In this document: one piece after another, positions 51,203-61,300 of the stretch
Numbering within the stretch: the first letter of the stretch is position 1
Layout of the letters: each line of letters starts with the position of its first letter
Assembly: GCF_900046475.1 (NCBI RefSeq)
Contig: NZ_FCOU01000007.1
Span: forward strand, 1 to 64,000
Direction of reading: 5' to 3'
DNA length: 64,000 bases
Source: Collinsella ihumii
GTDB taxonomy: Bacteria; Actinomycetota; Coriobacteriia; Coriobacteriales; Coriobacteriaceae
Program-made: the position numbers and the translations under genes
The notes under the pieces: model-generated
The model's input: the letters and a program-made list of their open reading frames with translations, nothing else
Told to the model about the DNA's origin: nothing
Database searches by the model: none

Positions 51203-51478
51203 ATGGGTGAATTGAGCGAAGATCTTGAGCGGTGCCTGTGCGATTGCGATTGCGATGCCGAGCGGACTGCCAAGGCAAAATGCTCGTGCGAGGAGGGGCG
51301 CGTGCGCGAGACGAAGCGCGTACTGCTCGGAGAGCGCCAGCGCCTGCTCGACGAGATGCATGCCTCTCAGAAGGGCATCGATGCCATCGACCATATGCTG
51401 CATCGCGTGAGCTGCGAATGCGCGCCTCGCCGGCCCTGGGGCAAGGCTGCAGAAGGGGAGGATGGTTCCCGTGAGTGA
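51203..51478 (+). CDS. small Cys-rich protein of unknown function
   Basis: 91 aa with aaaggagtgacc before ATG 51203. The N-terminal third holds a dense Cys/Asp/Glu stretch (CLCDCDCDAERTAKAKCSC). Then comes a basic amphipathic helix (RVRETKRVLLGERQRLLDEM) and a second pair in VSCECAP. It could bind metal. I do not recognise a family. Its end overlaps the permease start, so it is translationally linked to the importer. Confidence 0.75.
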   Translation: MGELSEDLERCLCDCDCDAERTAKAKCSCEEGRVRETKRVLLGERQRLLDEMHASQKGIDAIDHMLHRVSCECAPRRPWGKAAEGEDGSRE

Positions 51479-52145
51479 TCGCGTGGCGGAAATCCTTTTA
51501 GATTCATTCTCCAGGATCCTGATTCCAGGTTTGACCGCGACGATCCCGTTGGCGCTCATCTCGTTTGCCATCGCCCTGGTGATCGCCATGGCCGTGGCGC
51601 TCGTGCAGTACGCGAAGGTTCCCGTGCTCACGCAGATCGCGCGCTTCTACATCTGGATCATCCGCGGCACGCCGCTGCTCGTGCAGCTCTACGTCGTGTT
51701 TTACGGCCTACCCGATTTCGGAATCGTGCTCGATCCGTTTCCGGCGGCCATCATCGTGTTCTCCATCAACACGGGCGCCTATTCGGCCGAGACCATTCGC
51801 GGCGCGCTCGAAGCGGTGCCGTCCGGCCAGCTTGAAGCGGGCTATTGCGTGGGCATGAGCTACATGCAGATCATGCGTCGCATCCTGCTGCCGCAGGCGA
51901 TGCGCTCGGCGTTCCCGCCGCTTTCCAACGAGCTCATCGCGCTCGTGAAGGACACGTCGCTCGCTGCGAACATCACGGTGCTCGAGATGCTCATGGCCAC
52001 GCAGCAGATCGTGTCGCGCACCTACGAGGCGCTTCCTCTGTACTTGGAGGTCGCAGCCATCTACCTGCTGTTCTCCACGGTTCTCACGTGGCTGCAGGGC
52101 ATTGGCGAGAAGAAGCTCGCGTCGTTCGGCATGGAGAGGGGATAG
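51462..52145 (+). CDS. amino-acid ABC transporter permease
   Basis: An inner-membrane permease of 227 aa (HisM/GlnP type) with about five hydrophobic segments. It has the RGTPLLVQLYVVFYGLP motif and the EAA loop EAGYCVGMSYMQIMRRILLP, which docks the ATPase. The start is either ATG 51462 or GTG 51471; the latter has better spacing to ggggagg. It overlaps the Cys-rich gene. Confidence 0.94.
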   Translation: MVPVSDRVAEILLDSFSRILIPGLTATIPLALISFAIALVIAMAVALVQYAKVPVLTQIARFYIWIIRGTPLLVQLYVVFYGLPDFGIVLDPFPAAIIVFSINTGAYSAETIRGALEAVPSGQLEAGYCVGMSYMQIMRRILLPQAMRSAFPPLSNELIALVKDTSLAANITVLEMLMATQQIVSRTYEALPLYLEVAAIYLLFSTVLTWLQGIGEKKLASFGMERG

Positions 52146-52148
52146 GCC

Positions 52149-52901
52149 ATGGCTCAAGAGATGCTGACACTCGAGGGTGTGCGCAAATCCTTCGGAGATG
52201 TCGAGGTGCTGCACGGCATCGACCTGACGGTGCATCGCGGCGAGGTCGTCGCCATCCTGGGGCCATCTGGCTCCGGCAAGACGACGCTCTTGCGCTGCGC
52301 GAATTTCCTCGAGCGTGCGGATGCGGGCACGCTTGCGCTGGGTGGCGAGAGCTTCGATTTGGCGCATGCGACCAAGCGCGAGGTCGCTGCCGTGCGCAAG
52401 AAGACCGCATTCGTGTTCCAGAGCTACAACCTCTTTCGCAACCGCACCGTTTTGGGCAATGTGACCGAGGGCCTTATCGTTGCCCGCAAGATGCCGCGGG
52501 CTCAGGCAGAAAAGATCGCGCGGGACTGTCTCGAGCGCGTCGGCATGGGAGACCGCGCCGACGCCTACCCGGTCCAGCTCTCCGGCGGTCAGCAGCAGCG
52601 CGTCGCCATCGCGCGCGCCATGGCGACCGATCCGGAGATCATCTACTTCGATGAGCCCACCAGCGCGCTCGACCCCGAGCTGACCATCGAGGTGCTCGGG
52701 TCCATGCGCCGGCTCGCCGAGGACGGCATGACCATGCTCGTGGTCACCCACGAGATGGGGTTCGCCCGCAACGTCGCGGACCGCGTCGTCTTCATGGAGG
52801 GCGGTTCGGTGGTGGCGACGGCGCCGTCGGCCGAGTTTTTCGAGCATCCGGATAACGACCGCGTGCGCGCGTTTCTGCGCACGGTGGGCGGCGAGGGCTG
52901 A
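52149..52901 (+). CDS. amino-acid ABC transporter ATP-binding protein
   Basis: 250 aa. Walker A GPSGSGKTTLL (about residue 37), signature LSGGQQQRVAIARAM, Walker B IIYFDEPTSALDPE and the H-loop VTHEMGF are intact. GlnQ/HisP subfamily. It starts 3 bp after the permease. Confidence 0.97.
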   Translation: MAQEMLTLEGVRKSFGDVEVLHGIDLTVHRGEVVAILGPSGSGKTTLLRCANFLERADAGTLALGGESFDLAHATKREVAAVRKKTAFVFQSYNLFRNRTVLGNVTEGLIVARKMPRAQAEKIARDCLERVGMGDRADAYPVQLSGGQQQRVAIARAMATDPEIIYFDEPTSALDPELTIEVLGSMRRLAEDGMTMLVVTHEMGFARNVADRVVFMEGGSVVATAPSAEFFEHPDNDRVRAFLRTVGGEG

Positions 52902-52988
52902 GGGGCGACGCTCGCGGCTGCGATGGTCGCGTCGGCCCTTTTGGCTCATTGCAGGGTGTCAAAACTGAATGGAAAGGAATCGATAGCA

Positions 52989-53819
52989 ATGTTGGAAAAC
53001 AAGGTTTCCCGTCGAAGCTTCCTGTCGATGGTCGCCGGCGTCTCGATGCTCGGCCTTGCGGGTTGCAGCGGCGGCGATGGCGCTTCCGGCTCCACCGGGT
53101 CCGAAGGCGGCGACCTGCTCGAGCAGATCACGGAGCGCGGAGAGATGACGTTCGCCACCGAGGGCACGTGGAGCCCCTGGACGTTCCATGACGAGGACGG
53201 CGACCTGACCGGCTTCGATATCGAGGTGGCACGCGCCATCGCTGCCGAGCTCGGCGTCGAGGCGAGCTTTGCCGAGGGCGAGTGGGACGGCCTGCTTGCA
53301 GGCCTGGATTCCGGTCGCTACGACACGATGGCCAACGGCGTCTCGGTCACCGAGGAGCGCGAGGAGAAATACGATTTCACCGACCCGTATGCCTACAACA
53401 CCATCGTGGTCATCACGCGGAGAGACTCGGACATCGCGTCCATGGAGGACCTGGCGGGCAAGACGACAGCCAACACGCTCGGTTCGAGCTATGCGATCCT
53501 TGCCGAAGCCAACGGCGCGACCAACACGGGCGTGGACGACTTCAACCAGACCATCGAGCTGCTCGAGGCGGGTCGCATCGACGCGACGCTGAACGACGAG
53601 GTCGTCTTTTACGACTACATGGCCCAGCACCCCGATGCGGACCTGAAGATTGCGGCGGAAAACGACGAGCCCACGCACGTTGCGTTCCCGCTGCGTCGCG
53701 AGGAGGCGACAGCGAGCCTGCTCGCGGCCATGAACGAGGCAATCGCCACCCTGCGCGAGAACGGCACGCTGTCGGAGCTCTCCCAGGAGTTTTTCGGCAT
53801 CGATATCACCGAGGCGTAA
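52989..53819 (+). CDS. amino-acid ABC transporter substrate-binding lipoprotein
   Basis: 276 aa. NKVSRRSFLSMVAGVSMLGL followed by AGC gives a signal with a Tat-like RR and a lipobox Cys (C27). The remainder is a bacterial extracellular solute-binding family 3 domain (LTGFDIEVARAIAAEL; WDGLLAGLDSGRYDTMANGV; EREEKYDFTDPY). A polar amino acid or cystine is likely but not decided. gaaaggaatcgatagca precedes ATG 52989. Confidence 0.93.
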   Translation: MLENKVSRRSFLSMVAGVSMLGLAGCSGGDGASGSTGSEGGDLLEQITERGEMTFATEGTWSPWTFHDEDGDLTGFDIEVARAIAAELGVEASFAEGEWDGLLAGLDSGRYDTMANGVSVTEEREEKYDFTDPYAYNTIVVITRRDSDIASMEDLAGKTTANTLGSSYAILAEANGATNTGVDDFNQTIELLEAGRIDATLNDEVVFYDYMAQHPDADLKIAAENDEPTHVAFPLRREEATASLLAAMNEAIATLRENGTLSELSQEFFGIDITEA

Positions 53820-53868
53820 GGGATCGATGGCGCGATCCTTTCGCCTCGCTCGCTTCCTCGCGCCGCCG

Positions 53869-54762
53869 TCATCTTCCGCGGCGGTGCTCCCCGTGATGGC
53901 CGGCGCCGCTCTCGGCGGTGTAGGCGCTTTGCGACTCTTCCGAATCGCCGTGCCGATGGCCCTCGTCTGAGCATCCGCCTGCGGCGGAGGAGATATCGAC
54001 GTCTTCCGCATCGGCGCAATCGAGCAGCTCGCGCATGGTCATGGTGCTCGCCTCGTCCACTGAGATGTTGACGCCGCTGTCGACGAGTTCCTGCCAGACG
54101 CGGTATTTGCCTATGCCCATGCCGGCGAGCTCGGCCTCATGGTGCTCCTCTTCGCTCGCGTGCGCGCAGCTCACCTGCCCGGTTCCGGCTGAGTCGAGGC
54201 AGCGCGTGCCGACCGACTCGAGTGTGGCCGCCTGCGCCTCGTCGTCGCAGGTCACGGTCATCTGCACCGTGGCCCCGTCGGCGATATAGGCCTGGAGCTC
54301 GTCTTCCAGCGAATCCATCGCGTCTTGATACGGCATGCCCTCGACCTGGGCCGCCGCGAGCAGCTGCTCGCCGTCATCGTTGTAGGCACGCGTGCTCGCC
54401 ACGCGATCGAAGCGGTTGATGCCGAGCTCGATTGAGGGATTCACGTCGATGGCTACGTAGGCGTAGGGCTGCGAGGCCCATGCCACGCCGCCGATGCCGA
54501 GCGTTGCGAGCACCAGGCAGGCAGCGAGCGCGGCGACGAGGGGGACATGGCGGCGCCGGGCGCGCGCGTGGGCCCCGGCGGCTCCTGCCACGATATGAAG
54601 AGAAGGGGCCTCCGTCGCGCTTCCGCTGCCTGTGCCGTCGGCGTCATCCGCCTGGTGCGCGCGTTCGGCCTCAATGCGCGCGAGCGTTCTCTCGGCGAGT
54701 CCTGTGGGCATATGCGCGCCGTCGAAGGCCCCTCGAACGCGCCGTTCAAGCTTGTCGGTCAT
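53869..54762 (-). CDS. RsgI-like membrane anti-sigma factor
   Basis: 297 aa. About 85 cytoplasmic residues are followed by a transmembrane helix (VPLVAALAACLVLATLGIGG), then an extracytoplasmic RsgI-type domain (YAYVAIDVNPSIELGINRFD; AYNDDGEQLL) and a C-terminal His-rich tail (DEGHRHGDSEES; GHHGEHRRGR). The Asn-Pro in DVNPSIEL is where RsgI relatives are reported to self-cleave. No sugar-binding module is attached, unlike clostridial RsgI. The start ATG 54762 overlaps the sigma gene stop and has gggaggccct upstream. Confidence 0.87.
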   Translation of the reverse strand: MTDKLERRVRGAFDGAHMPTGLAERTLARIEAERAHQADDADGTGSGSATEAPSLHIVAGAAGAHARARRRHVPLVAALAACLVLATLGIGGVAWASQPYAYVAIDVNPSIELGINRFDRVASTRAYNDDGEQLLAAAQVEGMPYQDAMDSLEDELQAYIADGATVQMTVTCDDEAQAATLESVGTRCLDSAGTGQVSCAHASEEEHHEAELAGMGIGKYRVWQELVDSGVNISVDEASTMTMRELLDCADAEDVDISSAAGGCSDEGHRHGDSEESQSAYTAESGAGHHGEHRRGR

Positions 54763-55247
54763 GATAGGGCCTCCCTCAGCCGCTTCTTCCCGCGTGAGAT
54801 CCATGAGTACACGGTGCCCACCGGCATGCCGGTCATCTGGGAGATCTCGCGCGCGGTATAGCCTTCGTACAGGGCCAGGTACAGCTGCGTTTTGGGCGGA
54901 TCCCCCAAGGAGTCGAGTGCCCCGAGCACTTCGGCAAGCTCGAGGGCCGCGCGGTCGTCTGCGGCCCCCAGCTCCCCCTCGCGTCCCTGCTCGGCCATCT
55001 CGTCGACCGATTCGTTGTTGTTCCGCGCCGCCTTGAGGACGTCTTTGCAGGTGTTGATAGCGACGCGAAGCAGCCATGCCTTGGCGTGGCCGTCATCGTT
55101 GAACGGGGCGTCGTGCAGGGCGTATTTGAGAAATGTGTCCTGAAACGCGTCCTCGGCGTCCGCGGGGCGCAGATAGAGCAGACAGGCGCGCCAGACGGCA
55201 TCGCCGTAGGCGCGGACTGCCTGCTCTATATCGGACGATGCCCGCAT
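54759..55247 (-). CDS. ECF-family RNA polymerase sigma factor
   Basis: 162 aa. Region 2 (AYGDAVWRACLLYLRPADAE and DAFQDTFLKYA) and region 4 HTH (YEGYTAREISQMTGMPVGTV, YSWISRGKKRLREAL) are clear. A Ser/Asp/Glu linker lies between. The start is ambiguous: ATG 55247 is chosen; ATG 55301 would add 18 residues and overlap the upstream gene. It is paired by a 4-bp overlap with the RsgI-like anti-sigma gene. Confidence 0.92.
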   Translation of the reverse strand: MRASSDIEQAVRAYGDAVWRACLLYLRPADAEDAFQDTFLKYALHDAPFNDDGHAKAWLLRVAINTCKDVLKAARNNNESVDEMAEQGREGELGAADDRAALELAEVLGALDSLGDPPKTQLYLALYEGYTAREISQMTGMPVGTVYSWISRGKKRLREALS

Positions 55248-55264
55248 GCGCGCACGCTCGCTTT

Positions 55265-55618
55265 CTAGCAATGGACATGCGCGCGGTGCTGTCCGGTGCA
55301 TCCGTTTTTGTGCAGATGATGCCCTGTGCGCGCACGTCCCCCGCCCCTATTGTTGCAGAGATCACGCTGGTTGCGGCATGCCGAATTCGCGCAGTTGTCG
55401 CATATGCCGTCGCTGTCGGCATCGATGTAGGAGGGGCACGAAGTCTGCACGCCCGATCCTGCCGCAAGGCTGCTCGTCAGACTTGTTCCCGAAGTCGCGT
55501 CCGCGGTGCTCGCCGCGTGCGCGGGCATGGCGGCGATAAGCCCAGTGCCGAGTATCGCTGCTGCCGCGATTGCCACGATGGCGCCTGTTACGGAGGTATG
55601 TTTGCCCGAAGCGCTCAT
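55265..55618 (-). CDS. secreted Cys/His-rich small protein with DxDxDG calcium-like motif
   Basis: 117 aa. A signal peptide runs to about residue 35 (AIVAIAAAAILGTG; AMPAHA). The mature part has CPSYIDADSDGICDNCANSA, a DxDxDG loop of the thrombospondin-3/dockerin type bracketed by Cys, and ends in a Gly/Arg/His-rich tail (GRARTGHHLHKNGC). gagaaaggatcatc precedes ATG 55618. It sits first in the transcription unit with the ECF sigma and its anti-sigma, whose tail is also His-rich. Function unknown; it could be the signal partner or target of the sigma factor (inference). Confidence 0.83.
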   Translation of the reverse strand: MSASGKHTSVTGAIVAIAAAAILGTGLIAAMPAHAASTADATSGTSLTSSLAAGSGVQTSCPSYIDADSDGICDNCANSACRNQRDLCNNRGGGRARTGHHLHKNGCTGQHRAHVHC

Positions 55619-56117
55619 GATGATCCTTTCTCTAGGTTCTCTAGGCCGCCTGCATCCGCAGTCGGCTTTCTTCCCGTCATCATGAACACGACTGGGGCCG
55701 CGGGATCCTTGCAGCGATAGCGATCTTTTTTAATTGCCATGATGGGTTGTTCGGGGACGGGTTCGTTTCAACCCATGCTCGATGTCACGACGGTTTCTGC
55801 GGAAAGCTCTAACGAAATATGCATGCCAATCCGAGCAGAACGAGAAAACACGAGGTGGAAAGCCATGCTGTATTGGCCGTTATGCAAAACGTCCGAGCTG
55901 TTCCCGCAGAATCCGTCGCGTCGGTTTTTGCGGGAAGGCGCGTAGCGGCCTAGGCGCCTGCGGCGTGTCGCCGCCGCGGCCCATCGGCCCCTCCTGGGCG
56001 CCCCTCTCGGCAGGGCGGGTTGCCCCCGCGTCGTCTGCTCGCAATGAATACGGAATGGTGCGCGAGGCATATCCCCAGGAAAGCTATACGGTTCCAGCAT
56101 ATAAGAATATGACATAT
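55619..56117. other. intergenic region with a ggggacg repeat copy
   Basis: About 500 bp. tgggttgttcggggacgggt at 55743 continues as tcgtttcaaccca and is bounded by tgggttg/caaccca. Its core matches 25458-25477. I see no credible gene in the rest. Confidence 0.5.
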
Positions 56118-56152
56118 AGGTATTTGAAATACCTGCAGAAGGCTTGCAGAAT
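56118..56152 (+). promoter_or_regulatory. promoter with overlapping 17-bp palindrome
   Basis: aggtatttgaaatacct (56118-56134) is a perfect dyad. It overlaps a -35 TTGAAA (56124-56129), which is followed by a 17-bp spacer and -10 CAGAAT (56147-56152), 27 bp before the lipoprotein ATG. Confidence 0.6.
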
Positions 56153-56179
56153 ACTGGGGGGAGAGAGGAGGTTGCGTCT

Positions 56180-56740
56180 ATGCATCGGACATCAACATGG
56201 GGCTCCATGAGGATCCATGTCGCCTTGGCGGCCGCGTTCGCATTCGCCGCTCTTTCCCTGAGCGGCTGCGGATCCGTGCAGAAGCGCGCGACGGGGTCTG
56301 CGTCTGAAGCGCCGCTGCCGGCATCGCGGCATGCGGCGTCTGCAGCCGGCGATAACGAGCGGACGGGCGCAGTGAGTGAGGAAGGGGATCAGGCGGTGCA
56401 GAGCATCACGCTTACCATCAACGGGACGGCGTATACGGCGACGTTGGAAGACACCGAGGCGGCGCGTGCGCTCGCGGAGCGGCTGCCGCTGTCGCTTTCG
56501 ATGTCGGAGCTGAACGGCAACGAGAAGTACTGCTACCTCGATGAGGACCTGCCCACGAGTTCTTCTCGTCCGGGCACCATCCAAGTGGGCGATATCATGC
56601 TGTTCGGCAGCGACTGCCTCGTCCTGTTCTACGAGACGTTCTCGAGCAGCTACAGCTATACACGGATCGGTCGCATCGACGACCCGTCAGGCTTGGCGCA
56701 GGTGGTCGGCAGCGGTTCCGTCACCGTGGCGTGGGAGTAG
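56180..56740 (+). CDS. lipoprotein with cyclophilin-like fold
   Basis: 186 aa. A signal peptide with lipobox LSLSGC (about C35) and a Ser/Ala linker lead to a cyclophilin-like domain from about residue 75 (SITLTINGTAYTATLEDTEA; LPLSLSMSELNGNEKYCYL; GTIQVGDIMLFGSDCLVLFY). These solitary domains are common in gut bacteria and are often encoded beside flavodoxins and aldo/keto reductases. gagaggaggttgcgtct precedes ATG 56180. Confidence 0.87.
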   Translation: MHRTSTWGSMRIHVALAAAFAFAALSLSGCGSVQKRATGSASEAPLPASRHAASAAGDNERTGAVSEEGDQAVQSITLTINGTAYTATLEDTEAARALAERLPLSLSMSELNGNEKYCYLDEDLPTSSSRPGTIQVGDIMLFGSDCLVLFYETFSSSYSYTRIGRIDDPSGLAQVVGSGSVTVAWE

Positions 56741-56797
56741 GGGCGGCATTCGAGACACAGCTCGAGACGCTGGCCAAAGGAGTCTCCGGGTACGACG

Positions 56798-56980
56798 GTG
56801 GGCACGAGCGTATGCGGCGCCCTGCCCTGCCTGGCTCTCGGCGTGCTGTTCACCGTCTTCCGCCTGCGTTGCGCTCATGCGGGCGAGTGCATCGGCTGCG
56901 GTCATTGCGACAGCCGCTGCCCGTTCGGGGTGGCCCAGTCCGAGCGCATGGGAATCATCGCGGATCACTTCGGCCTGTAG
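56798..56980 (+). pseudogene. remnant of an aldo/keto reductase C-terminus with [4Fe-4S] motif
   Basis: A 60-codon frame ends with AGECIGCGHCDSRCPFGVAQ and SERMGIIADHFGL, which looks like the ferredoxin-type tail of the [4Fe-4S] aldo/keto reductases. The body of the enzyme is absent: upstream sequence to the lipoprotein stop has no matching frame. There is no good ribosome site. Best read as the last fragment of a deleted gene; a short translated ferredoxin-like peptide cannot be excluded. Confidence 0.6.
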
Positions 56981-57104
56981 CTTATTACCCTTCGAAGGGG
57001 GCTGGCCGGTTTAGTGCACATCCGGCATGTCGTGCCGGGCGCGCGATCGCCGCGCATCGTGAAACGAGGTCCTGCGGAAAGTTCGACCACCGCCTCTACC
57101 AGGT

Positions 57105-57212
57105 TACCCACTAAACGGGCCCCGTAACTGTACCCCGAACTGCGGGAGAGGGCCCCTTGAGAGGCCCTCTCCCGCAGTTCGGGGTACAGTTACGGGGCCC
57201 GTTTAGTGGGTA
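57105..57212. repeat. long hairpin repeat, copy 2: perfect 50-bp stem
   Basis: Arms 57105-57154 and 57163-57212 are exact reverse complements over 50 bp, with the 8-nt loop ccttgaga. It contains the family core gtaactgtaccccgaactgc. It is related to 49713-49818 and lies between the gene remnant and the clpB promoter. No T run follows. Confidence 0.95.
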
Positions 57213-57322
57213 GTCCCGTTGTTCTACCGATGGCCAGGAGTGCATCGGGACATGCATCAGCGTTTCCTTAACGGAGGCTCATGCGAAATGCTTTTGTCTC
57301 TGTCCATTGGTAGTTGCGCACT

Positions 57323-57362
57323 AAGAAAATCTTATGTATGTAGACTTAGATTTCTGTATAGA
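57323..57362 (+). promoter_or_regulatory. heat-shock regulatory element upstream of clpB
   Basis: aagaaaatcttat then gacttagattt then ctgtata: AAATCT-N15-AGATTT plus TGTATA, aligned without gaps to the dnaK element at 34154. It is about 85 bp before the clpB ATG. Confidence 0.78.
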
Positions 57363-57445
57363 GCGTCGCAAAAGCGGTAACAATACCTCTCGAACAGATG
57401 AATGCCGCCCCGCAGGGCGGCAACACCCCAAGAGAGGTGAGGCAT

Positions 57446-60070
<2,625 letters not shown>

Positions 60071-60091
60071 CGCCTGCGTGGCGACGTGTAC

Positions 60092-60130
60092 GGGCGGGGC
60101 GCCCCGGGATGCTTCCGGGGCGCCCCGCCC
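60092..60130 (+). terminator. clpB terminator
   Basis: Perfect 16-bp stem gggcggggcgccccgg / ccggggcgccccgccc with a short loop and tgattatt after it; a weak T tract. Confidence 0.7.
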
Positions 60131-60231
60131 TGATTATTGGGCCGGCTTGCGCGCTGCGGGCGGCTGCTGGCGCCGCGGGGACACAGGCTCCGCGCCGAGC
60201 GGCCCGGCGCGGAGCCGCCCGATCGTGCCGC

Positions 60232-60987
60232 TCAGTCCCCCTGGGCCTGCTGGACGCGCTCGAAGAAGCGCTCGAAGACCAGCTCGAACACGTAGTGGAA
60301 CATCAGGCGGCTGTCGAGGTCCATGTCGCCGTAGCGGATCTGCTTCTCCACGGTGAACAGGGGGATGTCCGCGAGCTTTGACAGCGAGTTCTTGGAGAGC
60401 CCCGTCATGGTCACGATCGTGCTGCCGCGGCTCTTGGCGATGGAGGTCGCCTCGACGGACACCTCGGTCTCGCCGCTGATGGACACGCTGAACACGAGGT
60501 CGTTCTGCCCGAGCTGCTCGGCATAGTGGCGCATGACGTGCCGCTCGCTCAACGTGTCGGTGTTCTTGCCCATGACGCGGAGCTTCTCCTCCATCTCCAG
60601 GCAGGGGAACTTCGAGAGGCCCGAGCAGAAGAAGACGATGTGCTCGGCGCGCTCTATGGCGCGGGCGACCTCCTCGACGGTCCGGTCGTGCACGAGGTCC
60701 TTGGTCTGGATGATCTGCAGGTCGAGCGGGATGGTCTCGATGGCATAGCGGTTGCGCTCGAGCGAGAGCAGGTAGGAGTGCTTGAGGTCGGTGAAGCCCG
60801 TGAAGCCGAGCTTGTGGGCGAGGCGCACGATGGTGTTGGGCGCCACGAAGAAGTGGGCCGCGATGCCCTTCGACGTCGCCTGCGAGAGGTCTCCCCGAAG
60901 GGAGATGATGTAGCGGAGGATCTGGGATTCCAAGTCGTTGAGATGCTTCTCGCCCGACTTGACGTGTTCGTAAAACGAGTCCTGCAC
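60232..60987 (-). CDS. RpiR-family (HTH-SIS) transcriptional regulator
   Basis: 251 aa. The N-terminal HTH_6 (residues 15-80; SKGIAAHFFVAPNTIVRLAH) is followed by a SIS sugar-phosphate-binding domain (IVFFCSGLSKFPCLEMEEKL; LVFSVSISGETEVSVEA). It is divergent from the GH4/PTS genes, so it probably responds to the phosphorylated sugar they handle. The 313-bp gap holds three gtgtcgcgc-type repeats. Confidence 0.93.
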   Translation of the reverse strand: MQDSFYEHVKSGEKHLNDLESQILRYIISLRGDLSQATSKGIAAHFFVAPNTIVRLAHKLGFTGFTDLKHSYLLSLERNRYAIETIPLDLQIIQTKDLVHDRTVEEVARAIERAEHIVFFCSGLSKFPCLEMEEKLRVMGKNTDTLSERHVMRHYAEQLGQNDLVFSVSISGETEVSVEATSIAKSRGSTIVTMTGLSKNSLSKLADIPLFTVEKQIRYGDMDLDSRLMFHYVFELVFERFFERVQQAQGD

Positions 60988-61106
60988 GGCAGCGACACCT
61001 CCCCGTCAGCTTTTCAAACATCGTAATATCCCATGGCTCGAGGCTTTTCCGGAGTCAATCGTCCGCAAACGGTCGCATCTCGTTCGCCAGCGGTACCTCG
61101 GCCCGC

Positions 61107-61155
61107 GTGTCGCGCGACACGGGTTCGTGTCGTGCGCTATCCCGTGTGTCGCGCA
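61107..61155 (+). promoter_or_regulatory. triple gtgtcgcgcg repeat, candidate RpiR operator
   Basis: gtgtcgcgcg (61107), gtgtcgtgcg (61127) and gtgtcgcgca (61146) recur at 20- and 19-bp spacing, about two helical turns. The first is half of a perfect 16-bp palindrome, cgtgtcgcgcgacacg (61106-61121). This is the only structured DNA in the RpiR-GH4 gap (60988-61300); a possible -35 ttgact is at 61273. Confidence 0.55.
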
Positions 61156-61300
61156 GCCGTTTCCCCTGCTCAGGGTCATGGTGCGCTCGTGCGCGTAGCA
61201 CAATATGGGCAACGGGAGGGACGCGGGCACGGTGGCCGCGGAACCGCATCGCGCTCCCCCGCGCAGCGTCAGTTGACTCTAGTTTCGGGGAGTGGTTCTC

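Noticed and set aside
56731-57114. A 127-codon plus-strand frame across the remnant
   Set aside because: It overlaps the frame that carries the [4Fe-4S] motif, is Arg/Pro-rich and has no start signal.
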